Below are positions 17,642-25,172 of a stretch of 64,000 nucleotides of DNA, in pieces. A program made the position numbers and the translations under genes. The stretch spans positions 1 to 64,000 of the forward strand of contig CAYWXK010000014.1 of the NCBI GenBank assembly GCA_964462515.1. Reading direction: 5' to 3'. The notes under the pieces are model-generated. The model saw nothing but the letters and a program-made list of their open reading frames with translations, ran no database searches and was not told the origin of the DNA. Numbering within the stretch: position 1 is the first letter of the stretch; every line of letters begins with the position of its first letter. The DNA is from CAYWXK01 sp964462515. Its GTDB lineage: Bacteria; Planctomycetota; Phycisphaerae; Sedimentisphaerales; Anaerobacaceae.

Positions 17642-18949
17642 CTACACATTGAAGGCAGACCACGGACTGCGGAAAGGCCGCGACAGCATCCTGTTGGCCT
17701 CTTCGTCTGCGGTGAAGATTTCCTTCTCGGGGTCCCATTTAAGTTTTCGCCCGGTAAGCATTGCAATCTCACCCAACAGTCCCACGCTGATGGAGCGGTG
17801 AGCAATCTCTATCGGCGTAATAGTCTCCTTGCGGCTTTTTACACAATCCAGAAAATTCTGCTGATGGTCCCGACTTTCATACAATTTTATTTCACCGGGG
17901 CCAATGACCTCCTTGAGAATACTCGGCGGGTCGGACGCAATCCTGCCGCGGTCAACATGCACCCATCCCTTCTCTCCATACCAGACCGCTCCCATCCCTT
18001 TGGGCTGCTGGCGGTCATTAGCGACAATTATCGTCAGACCATTGGCGTATTTGCACGTGAACTTATACTCCGTAGCAGCATCAAACGTGCCGTCTTTTGG
18101 ATAATTACCCTTTCCTTCTATCTCGACAGGCCCCGTGCGGTCAAGACCCAGACCCCAGTGAGCAATGTCGATATGATGACCAGCCCAGTCGGTAAGCTGT
18201 CCGCCGGAGTAATCCATAACCCACCGCCAGTCCCAGTGACTGACTCCCCTGTAAGGCATCCACGGCGCCGGCCCCAGCCAAAAATCCCAGTCAAAACCCT
18301 CAGGGACCGGCTGAACGGCCTTATTGTCGGAGCCGCCTCCGGTCGGCAGGCCGACCTCGACCAAATGGACCTTACCAACTCGCCCATTGCGAACTAACTC
18401 ACAGGCATGGTGGAAATCTGGTTCCGAACGCTGCCAACTGCCGGTCTGCCAGATTCTGCCATAACGAGTAACCGCTTCGACCATAGCCCGGCCTTCACGG
18501 ATAGTGCGGGCAAGCGGCTTTTCTCCATACATATCCTTACCTGTCTTTGCCGCCATAACAACAGGGATGGAATGCCAGTGGTCGGGCGTTGCAAGCGAGA
18601 GCGCATCGATATCCTGTCGCTCGATAACTTCGCGGAAATCCAGATAGGCCTTGCAGTTGCTGTTGCCGTATTTTCCATCGACGATTTTCTTGGCCTTGTC
18701 CCGATTCCTTTTATCGACGTCACAGACGGCCACAACCTGAACTTCATTCTTGCCGAGGAAGCCCTGCATATTGCCTGTGCCCTGGCCGCCCATTCCGATG
18801 CAGCCCATAACGATACGATTGCTCGGCGCGACATTCCCGGCCTGGCCAAGCACAGAAGCGGGAACAAAATACGGAAAACTCACAGCAGTCACAGCCGCAC
18901 CGGCTGCTCCTGTTAAAAAATCACGCCGACTTAAGTTTTTCCCTTTCAT
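17642..18949 (-). CDS. Tat-exported Gfo/Idh/MocA oxidoreductase (Gfo6)
   Basis: The 435-residue protein starts at ATG 18949 with Tat motif LSRRDFLTG. It shows the nucleotide loop IGMGGQG, LATPDHWHS, EKP at 143-145 (YGEKPLART) and the motif TDWAGHHIDIAHWGLG with two adjacent histidines. That motif, TGSWQRS and the SPW-type C-terminus define a subgroup shared with Gfo7 and Gfo8 and distinct from Gfo2-4. The three genes are adjacent and likely arose by tandem duplication. It is followed 41 bp later by the ThuA-HEAT gene. The role is periplasmic sugar oxidoreduction with unknown substrate. Confidence 0.9.
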   Translation of the reverse strand: MKGKNLSRRDFLTGAAGAAVTAVSFPYFVPASVLGQAGNVAPSNRIVMGCIGMGGQGTGNMQGFLGKNEVQVVAVCDVDKRNRDKAKKIVDGKYGNSNCKAYLDFREVIERQDIDALSLATPDHWHSIPVVMAAKTGKDMYGEKPLARTIREGRAMVEAVTRYGRIWQTGSWQRSEPDFHHACELVRNGRVGKVHLVEVGLPTGGGSDNKAVQPVPEGFDWDFWLGPAPWMPYRGVSHWDWRWVMDYSGGQLTDWAGHHIDIAHWGLGLDRTGPVEIEGKGNYPKDGTFDAATEYKFTCKYANGLTIIVANDRQQPKGMGAVWYGEKGWVHVDRGRIASDPPSILKEVIGPGEIKLYESRDHQQNFLDCVKSRKETITPIEIAHRSISVGLLGEIAMLTGRKLKWDPEKEIFTADEEANRMLSRPFRSPWSAFNV

Positions 18950-19027
18950 AGCAAAACCTCTCTAAACAATCCAAATAATCAATCCGACTTCGTTAAAACT
19001 ACGCCGGACAAGTTATCAACAATCAAT

Positions 19028-20314
19028 TTATATATGCCAGGGGCTTCGCATAGAACGCGAAAGCAAACGATTTGCCTCGCTATCATTAGTAAAGACCTCA
19101 CGCTTCGGGTCCCATTTAAGGGGCCGCCCCAGCTTGTAGGCAATGTTGCCTAAGTGACAGACAGATACGGAACGGCAGCCGATTTCTATATCGCAAATCG
19201 GTTTGGTGCGGGTGCGGATGGCGTTGAGCCAGTCGGTATAATGATTCTTACTATCGTAAAGGTGAATCTTGTCGGCGCCAATCTGCTGATTTTGCAGCGT
19301 CTCAGGCCAGGTTTTCAAATAACCGCGATTGACCTCAACTTTGCCTTCGGTGCCGGTAAATAAAATTCCGTTGGCACTATCGCGGGTCATAATGACTCCG
19401 TTGGCATATTTATATGTAAGCACCTTGTAATCCTTGCTGTCGGGCGGAATGATTTCGACCGGGCCGGTTTCATCCATACCCAGCCCCCACTGAGCGATGT
19501 CAAAGTGGTGTGCGCCCCAGTCGGTCATACCGCCGCCGCCGAAGTCGCTGTGGTATCGCCAGTTTGGAAATCCATCAAAGCTGATGTGCGGCGAAAGGTC
19601 ATTGTTATATGGCCGCCAAGGGGCAGGTCCAACCCACATATCCCAGTCAAGATATTCCGGCACCGGCTCGGCAGGCAGTGGTTTATCTTCGGGCGGGCCG
19701 TTGACTCCAACGGTAACGGTCTGCACCTTGCCGATGTAACCGTTGCGAACAAGCTCACAGGCGAAGCGAAACTTATCGTCCGAACGCTGCATACTTCCGG
19801 TCTGGAAGATTCGGCCATAACGCCTGACCGCCTGAACCATCGCCCTTGCCTCGGCGATAGTCTGCGAGAGCGGCTTTTCGCAGTAAATATCCTTGCCTGC
19901 CTTTGCCGCCCCAATGACTGTAATGGCGTGCCAGTGGTCTGGCGTGGCAATCACCACCGCGTCAATGTCATCTCTGGCAAGCAACTCGCGAAAGTCTCCG
20001 TATGCAGCACAGCCTTTATATGTGCTGCCGGCTTGCTTGGCGTAATGCTCCTGCGCCGTATCTACGGCGCGCTTGAGCTTTAGTTTATCGACGTCGCAGG
20101 CGGCAAGCACCTGGGTGCCGGGCGAGTTCAGAAATGACCTCATTAGATGCTGGCTTTGCTTACCCGTTCCTATAAAGCCCAGCGTAATCCGCCCGCTCGG
20201 CGCATCCTGCCCAAAAACCTGAGAAGGGACAATATATGGAAATGCTGCCACACCACCGGCAAACCCGACCGCCTCTTTCAAAAACCCCCTTCGACTAAGT
20301 GTGTCCCTGTTCAT
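19028..20314 (-). CDS. Tat-exported Gfo/Idh/MocA oxidoreductase (Gfo7)
   Basis: I choose ATG 20314 (428 residues), which has GAGGA upstream and leads straight into LSRRGFLKE; the frame to 20344 adds ten residues without support. The protein has GFIGTGKQSQ as nucleotide loop, IATPDHWHA, EKP at 146-148 and TDWGAHHFDIAQWGLG, and ends MRSPWHI like Gfo8. An insertion (about 87-100) after the CDVDK strand is longer than in Gfo6. Spacing is 63 bp from Gfo8 and 78 bp to Gfo6. It should act on a sugar in the periplasm with tightly held NAD(P). Confidence 0.9.
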   Translation of the reverse strand: MNRDTLSRRGFLKEAVGFAGGVAAFPYIVPSQVFGQDAPSGRITLGFIGTGKQSQHLMRSFLNSPGTQVLAACDVDKLKLKRAVDTAQEHYAKQAGSTYKGCAAYGDFRELLARDDIDAVVIATPDHWHAITVIGAAKAGKDIYCEKPLSQTIAEARAMVQAVRRYGRIFQTGSMQRSDDKFRFACELVRNGYIGKVQTVTVGVNGPPEDKPLPAEPVPEYLDWDMWVGPAPWRPYNNDLSPHISFDGFPNWRYHSDFGGGGMTDWGAHHFDIAQWGLGMDETGPVEIIPPDSKDYKVLTYKYANGVIMTRDSANGILFTGTEGKVEVNRGYLKTWPETLQNQQIGADKIHLYDSKNHYTDWLNAIRTRTKPICDIEIGCRSVSVCHLGNIAYKLGRPLKWDPKREVFTNDSEANRLLSRSMRSPWHI

Positions 20315-20377
20315 AAAAAGTTCCTCAAGTTTGACTTCCACCAAAAATAGTCAATAGTCAATTATCAATAATCAATT

Positions 20378-21691
20378 CTATATATGCCACGGGCTGCGCA
20401 TTGATTTACCGAGCATCCTTGTCGCCGTTGGGTCACCGATGATTTCTTCGGTCTGGGGATTGAAACGAATTTTTCGACCCAATAGCATCGCAATCTGGCC
20501 CAGATGTCCCGGCGTAGCCGAACGGTGCGCAACCTCACAAGGCGTTAGGGTCGTATTACGAGTTTTAATACAGTCGAGGAAGTTACGCCAATGTCCGGGC
20601 GAATTGAAAAGATGGGTTTCATCAGGGCCTATTTTTTCTTCGAGTATTTTTTTGGGGTCGGCGTCAATCCCGCCTCTGTCAACCCACACCCAGCCGTTTT
20701 CGCCTATCCATTTTGTCCCGCTGCGGATGTCACCGTGCCCGCCGGCAATAATCATCGTAACGCCTTTGGGGTATTTGGCGGTGATGCGGTATTTTGTTGG
20801 TGTGTTCCACAGGCCGTCTCTGGGATATTCGCCGTAGCCCTCAACTTCGTAAGGGCCGGCGTAATCAAATCCCAACCCCCAGTGTGCGATGTCAACGTGG
20901 TGACCAATCCAGTCCATCAACTGTCCGCCGCCGTAATCGAGGTGCCATCGCCAATTTTTGTGCACGCGGGCGGGGCAGTAAGGTTCATAAGGAGCAGGCC
21001 CAAGCCACCGGTCGTAATTGAATCCTTCGGGCGGCGCAGTTATACCTTCCTGTCCCTTAGTGCCGCCAAAATCGGTATGTCCCGCAGGCAGCCCAACCTG
21101 AACGGTGTGGACCTTGCCGATACGCCCATTTATTACCATCTCACAGGCGGTGCGGAAGTTGGCCTGCGAGCGTTGCCAGGAACCTGTCTGCCAAATCCTG
21201 CCGTAACGCTTGACCGCATCGCACATTGCCCGGCCTTCTTTGAGCGTGTGCGAGAGCGGCTTTTCACCGAAGATGTCCTTGCCTGAGCTCGCGGCCTCGA
21301 TAGCAGGAATTGAGTGCCAGTGGTCGGGTAGCCCTATCGAGACCGCATCGATGTCGGTGCGTGCCAGAAGCTCACGGAAGTCGCCGTAGGCGGCACAGTC
21401 TTTATTTTTGTAATGGTCGTTGACGCGATTGACGGCGTTTTGCAGGTGATTTTTTTCGACATCGCAGACGGCGATAATCCGGCAGTCGCTCTGACCGAGG
21501 AAAGAGTCGAGGTTGCTGGTTCCCTGCCAGCCGACTCCAATACAGCCCATAGTAATGCGGTTGCTGGGTGCAACAGCCCCCTCTGCACCTAATGCAGACG
21601 AGCGAATAATGGACGGAACGCTTACTGTGCCGGCAACAGCAGTCACTGTCTGGAGAAACTGCCGCCGGCTTAAATTATTTTTACAAGCCAT
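20378..21691 (-). CDS. Tat-exported Gfo/Idh/MocA oxidoreductase (Gfo8)
   Basis: The start at ATG 21691 (437 residues) is supported by AGGA upstream and the adjacent LSRRQFLQT Tat signal. Motifs are IGVGWQG, LPDHWHS (the usual ATPDHWHS with ATP altered to GLP), EKP at 143-145 (FGEKPLSHT) and MDWIGHHVDIAHWGLG; the tail is MRSPWHI. It is first of the tandem Gfo8-Gfo7-Gfo6 trio in transcription order and lies 66 bp after the cytosolic isomerase-like gene. The duplicated enzymes may differ in sugar or linkage preference; the sequence does not tell which. Confidence 0.9.
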   Translation of the reverse strand: MACKNNLSRRQFLQTVTAVAGTVSVPSIIRSSALGAEGAVAPSNRITMGCIGVGWQGTSNLDSFLGQSDCRIIAVCDVEKNHLQNAVNRVNDHYKNKDCAAYGDFRELLARTDIDAVSIGLPDHWHSIPAIEAASSGKDIFGEKPLSHTLKEGRAMCDAVKRYGRIWQTGSWQRSQANFRTACEMVINGRIGKVHTVQVGLPAGHTDFGGTKGQEGITAPPEGFNYDRWLGPAPYEPYCPARVHKNWRWHLDYGGGQLMDWIGHHVDIAHWGLGFDYAGPYEVEGYGEYPRDGLWNTPTKYRITAKYPKGVTMIIAGGHGDIRSGTKWIGENGWVWVDRGGIDADPKKILEEKIGPDETHLFNSPGHWRNFLDCIKTRNTTLTPCEVAHRSATPGHLGQIAMLLGRKIRFNPQTEEIIGDPTATRMLGKSMRSPWHI

Positions 21692-21757
21692 AAGCAACTT
21701 TCCTATAACATTAAGGCGCCCCAAACGTAAACCGATACGCCCGGGGTTCTTAAAATT

Positions 21758-22762
21758 TTATTTCTGCTTCTCAAAGGCCTTGTCAAACGCGACTTGCGAG
21801 GGCTTAAAGTTTTTCTTCTTGATAAACTCGCAGGCCTCTTTTGCTCCGTGCTCGCGGTCCATCCGGGTATCTTCCCACTCGACGGATAGCGGCCCCTGGT
21901 AGCCGATGTCGTTGAGGGCAATGATAATTTCCTCGAAGTTGATGTCACCGTGTCCGAGTGAGCGGAAGTCCCAGTATCGCCGCGGGTCGGCAAATTCGGT
22001 ATGCCCGCCGAAGACGCCGACCGTGCCGTCGCCGTGTCCCCACCACACATCCTTCATATGGGTGTGGAATATCCGGTCCGGGAAGGTGCGGATGAACTTG
22101 ACGTAATCAACGCCCTGATAGCCGAGGTGGCTGGGGTCATAATTGAAGCCGAATGCCTTGTGGTTGCCAACTGCTTTCAAGGCACGCTGAGCAGATGCGA
22201 TGTCGAAAGCAATCTCCGTCGGGTGCACTTCCAGAGCGAACTTAACACCCAACCTCTGGAAGGCATTGAGAATCGGCTTCCATCGCTTGGCGAAATCTTT
22301 GTAACCTGCTTGAATCATATCGGGTGAAACCGGCGGGAACGAATAAACCAGATGCCATATCGAGCTGCCGGTAAAGCCGTTGACGACGTTGACGCCGAGC
22401 TTCTTGGCGGCTTTGGCGGCGTCGATGACCTTCTGGGCCGCCCGTTTGCGGACGCCTTCGGGGTCGCCATCGCCCCAGACATCCGGGGGCAGGATTGTCT
22501 TGTGCCGCTCGTCTATTTTGTCGCAGACGGCCTGGCCAACCAGATGCGTCGAGATGGCGAACACCTGCAGCTTATACTTTTTCAGCAGGTCAAGCTTGGC
22601 CTTGCAGTATTTATCGTCCGCAAGGGCCTTATCGACCTCGAAATGGTCGCCCCAGCAGGCCAGCTCCAGCCCATCGTAGCCCCAGCTTGCAGCTTTTTCA
22701 GCTAATTCTTTTAGAGGCAAATCTGCCCACTGTCCGGTGAATAGTGTTACAGCTCTTGCCAT
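21758..22762 (-). CDS. Cytosolic sugar phosphate isomerase/epimerase-like TIM barrel
   Basis: The 334-residue protein has no signal peptide, and AAGGAG precedes ATG 22762. It belongs to the xylose isomerase-like TIM barrel (AP endonuclease 2) family. Candidate divalent-metal ligands are the glutamate of ALEVHP, the aspartate and histidine of YDPSHLG, the histidines of FHTHMKD and the glutamate of SVEWED. Family members isomerise or epimerise sugars, and several act next to Gfo oxidoreductases on keto-sugars. As the only soluble cytosolic enzyme of the cluster it could process the imported product. It lies 66 bp before Gfo8. Confidence 0.88.
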   Translation of the reverse strand: MARAVTLFTGQWADLPLKELAEKAASWGYDGLELACWGDHFEVDKALADDKYCKAKLDLLKKYKLQVFAISTHLVGQAVCDKIDERHKTILPPDVWGDGDPEGVRKRAAQKVIDAAKAAKKLGVNVVNGFTGSSIWHLVYSFPPVSPDMIQAGYKDFAKRWKPILNAFQRLGVKFALEVHPTEIAFDIASAQRALKAVGNHKAFGFNYDPSHLGYQGVDYVKFIRTFPDRIFHTHMKDVWWGHGDGTVGVFGGHTEFADPRRYWDFRSLGHGDINFEEIIIALNDIGYQGPLSVEWEDTRMDREHGAKEACEFIKKKNFKPSQVAFDKAFEKQK

Positions 22763-23026
22763 TTGTGATTCTCCTTAATCCTAAAAATTTAGTCCTCCGC
22801 CATCAGGCGGATTCGGTAAAACACTTCACTCCACAGAAACAAACGCTTGCGAGCGCTATTTTATTGCAATCTCCTCCATTCTGGTAATAAATACAACGTA
22901 ACTACTTCTCCTAAAAATACTTACGTCCAAATAAATGCCGCCCATTTCTGCGGCTATTTCCAAAACCTTTAATTATAACCTGCTGATATTTGTCCGCAAC
23001 CCTAAATTTCCTGCAAAAAAACCAAT

Positions 23027-24922
23027 TCACTGTTTCATCTTATCACGTAATGGAACAATCCATATATTGCGAAACCATACTTCATTGCCGTGCTCCTGAA
23101 GCAAAATTGGAGCAGGCTCCGGCCCTTCAGGACGGCCGGCCCCGGTTTTATTTTGCAGCTCCACATTGTTGTGAATCAAGACCCCGTTATGTGAGACGCT
23201 GACGCGGGCGTTTTCAACTTTTTGGGGATTTTCGCCCTGTTTCTCGAAGCGAGCAGCGCGGAAGGTAATGTCGTAGCTCTGCCATTCACCCTGCTGCTTG
23301 CAGGCATTTTTGTCAGGCGCTTTGAACTTATATAACGACCCGCAGCCGTCCTTTGCCGGTTCCAGACCAAAAGAGTCCAGAATTTGAACTTCATAACGGC
23401 GCTGTAAATACACGCCGCTATTACCGCGGCCCTGTCCTTTAACATCGGACGGTAACTGCGGAATTTTGAATTCAATATGCAGCTTAAAATCCTGGAAGTT
23501 CTGTTTCGTGATGATGCTGCCTGTCTTGGGGACAATCTTCATTGCACCATCGGCAATTTCCCACTGCACAGGCTTGCCATTTTCGTGTGTCCACTGTGAA
23601 AAGTCTTTGCCGTCGAACAGGATAATTTTATTTTCCTTCGATACCGGCTCGACCTTAACGGTTGGCGGCTCGGCGTAATCGTTCCAGAATCGCTCAGCCT
23701 CGCTAACATCGACTTTCCCTTCGTGCACATACATCCGATAGCGAAAGACATAATCCTTACCCGGCTCCATTACCCAGTCGCCCAACTGTGACGGTGCGAA
23801 ATTGAAAAAAACCGCTCCTTTGTCCCATATCCGCATCGGCTCCGGATGGCGAAAATTCTTCGGATGGCTCATTACGGTAACGCCTGCCCATTTGCCTTCG
23901 ATGGCGCCGGCCATATCGCACCAGCGCGCCCGCGTGCCGTGCCCATCTTTGCGGGTCTTTCCTTCGCTCGTAAGATAAGTGCCGTTATCGTCCTGCCACT
24001 GTGCAGCGCCTCTGAATCCGAACCCGCCATAGGGATATTCTATTTGTTTCAATGGACTGTCAGCGACACACTTCTGCGTTGATACAAAATCGACAAGCCA
24101 GTAACCTTTTTGTGGTCCGCCGATGTTATAGACCCGGACATCCCACACCTCCTTCAAAACTGTCTTTTCGCCTGCGGAAGTCTTCAAGGCAACATGGTCG
24201 TGCTCTGCCTCAAATCCGCCATAGACCGGGCCGCTTGTCGTCGAGAGAAATTTTACAAATCGCACCGTCCCCTGCCCTTCGCCCAGATTCCAGAAATCCA
24301 CGTCCTTGTCTTCAAATTTTGTCTCCGTCCACGGCATCCAGATTCCGAGATGATGAATGTGGTCAGCCGGATGAATATTGGTAAGGACCGCTCCGGTCGG
24401 CGACCATAACGGGTGGATAAATCCGCTTCTATCAAACAATTTGCTTTGGCCAGCCGGTGCCGGGACAACGGCGTGATTGTATCTAAGGACATCAGCGCCG
24501 CCTACCTGCAACTGCAAGATTGAATCATCCTTTATCAGCCTCACATCTGGCGCTTTGACGGCTTCCCTGACAAGCTGAAAGGAACGGTTGCTGCCGGCTG
24601 CCGTTGTGCCGGAGAGAATCCACAACAGTCGCGGCGGATTGCCAGGCTCGATTTGTGCCGGAATAGGTTGTAGGTTACCGAAAGGACCAATTTCCTGCAG
24701 GCATAGATTCGCCTGCGATACCGATTCGCTCATTCCCTCAAGCGCAACCGATACAGGCGTATCAATTCGGGTATGGCTTCCTGCTTCAACGGTGATTTTA
24801 GCCAATGGCTTGCCCGCCTCACGTCTGGCGGGTTCGGCAGAATGAACGGTTTGAGATGCAATGCCGAACAATAATATAAAGGCCGCAATCGGCCTTATCA
24901 ATACTAATATGCGGATATTCAT
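23027..24922 (-). CDS. Secreted DUF6807 (PmoA-like) plus DUF1080 fusion
   Basis: The 631-residue protein has a Sec signal (about 1-28). Residues about 110-415 match DUF6807, with HPADHIHHLGIWMPW as its most recognisable histidine-rich motif. Residues 430-631 form a DUF1080 domain (LFDGKDFSQW, RGNSGVYLQRRYEVQILDSFG, LQEHGNEVWFRNIW). It is probably the first gene of the minus-strand sugar cluster, separated from the next by 264 bp. The DUF1080 half implies hydrolysis of a keto-glycoside; the role of DUF6807 is not established. Residues 31-38 (PARREAGK), just after the signal, are encoded by a dispersed palindrome (24812-24832). Confidence 0.86.
   Translation of the reverse strand: MNIRILVLIRPIAAFILLFGIASQTVHSAEPARREAGKPLAKITVEAGSHTRIDTPVSVALEGMSESVSQANLCLQEIGPFGNLQPIPAQIEPGNPPRLLWILSGTTAAGSNRSFQLVREAVKAPDVRLIKDDSILQLQVGGADVLRYNHAVVPAPAGQSKLFDRSGFIHPLWSPTGAVLTNIHPADHIHHLGIWMPWTETKFEDKDVDFWNLGEGQGTVRFVKFLSTTSGPVYGGFEAEHDHVALKTSAGEKTVLKEVWDVRVYNIGGPQKGYWLVDFVSTQKCVADSPLKQIEYPYGGFGFRGAAQWQDDNGTYLTSEGKTRKDGHGTRARWCDMAGAIEGKWAGVTVMSHPKNFRHPEPMRIWDKGAVFFNFAPSQLGDWVMEPGKDYVFRYRMYVHEGKVDVSEAERFWNDYAEPPTVKVEPVSKENKIILFDGKDFSQWTHENGKPVQWEIADGAMKIVPKTGSIITKQNFQDFKLHIEFKIPQLPSDVKGQGRGNSGVYLQRRYEVQILDSFGLEPAKDGCGSLYKFKAPDKNACKQQGEWQSYDITFRAARFEKQGENPQKVENARVSVSHNGVLIHNNVELQNKTGAGRPEGPEPAPILLQEHGNEVWFRNIWIVPLRDKMKQ
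24812..24832. repeat. CCGCC-NNN-CGTCTGGCGG palindrome, in frame
   Basis: A GC palindrome reading GCCCGCC, three bases, CGTCTGGCGGG lies in frame just after the signal peptide of the DUF6807-DUF1080 gene. It belongs to the same family as copies at 46882-46903 (also in frame) and 48905-48932 (intergenic). Insertion into a tolerant linker is likely. Confidence 0.7.
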
Positions 24923-24981
24923 TTTGACTCCTTTTGATTCGGCCTATTCTGGACGCTACAAACTACGATGCAAAAACATAA

Positions 24982-25010
24982 ATTTTAATACTGATAACCG
25001 GCTCAATCAA
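24982..25010 (-). promoter_or_regulatory. Putative sigma-70-like promoter of the sugar cluster
   Basis: On the minus strand TTGATT (25010-25005) and TAAAAT (24987-24982) are separated by 17 bp, about 60 bp upstream of the DUF6807 gene. The match to the TTGACA/TATAAT consensus is fair. AT-rich DNA produces such matches by chance, so this is tentative. Confidence 0.35.
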
Positions 25011-25105
25011 GGATTATCTGGCTGATTTTGCAGCGGTTTTCTGACAAATGCGCTTTCGGTGCTTTCTATTGTGATAAAACGCTTTTCGGCACATATCTAA
25101 TAAAC

Positions 25106-25139
25106 AAAAAGAGCTGGGCATATTAGGTATGCCCAGCTC
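25106..25139 (-). terminator. Rho-independent terminator after the beta-helix gene
   Basis: A perfect 12-bp stem (GAGCTGGGCATA and its complement) with a 5-nt loop is followed on the minus strand by a T run (25110-25106). It lies about 35 bp after the stop of the beta-helix protein gene and separates it from the sugar cluster. Confidence 0.88.
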
Positions 25140-25172
25140 AATTCTGGCTAAAATGCCTCACTGGTAGAGGTG

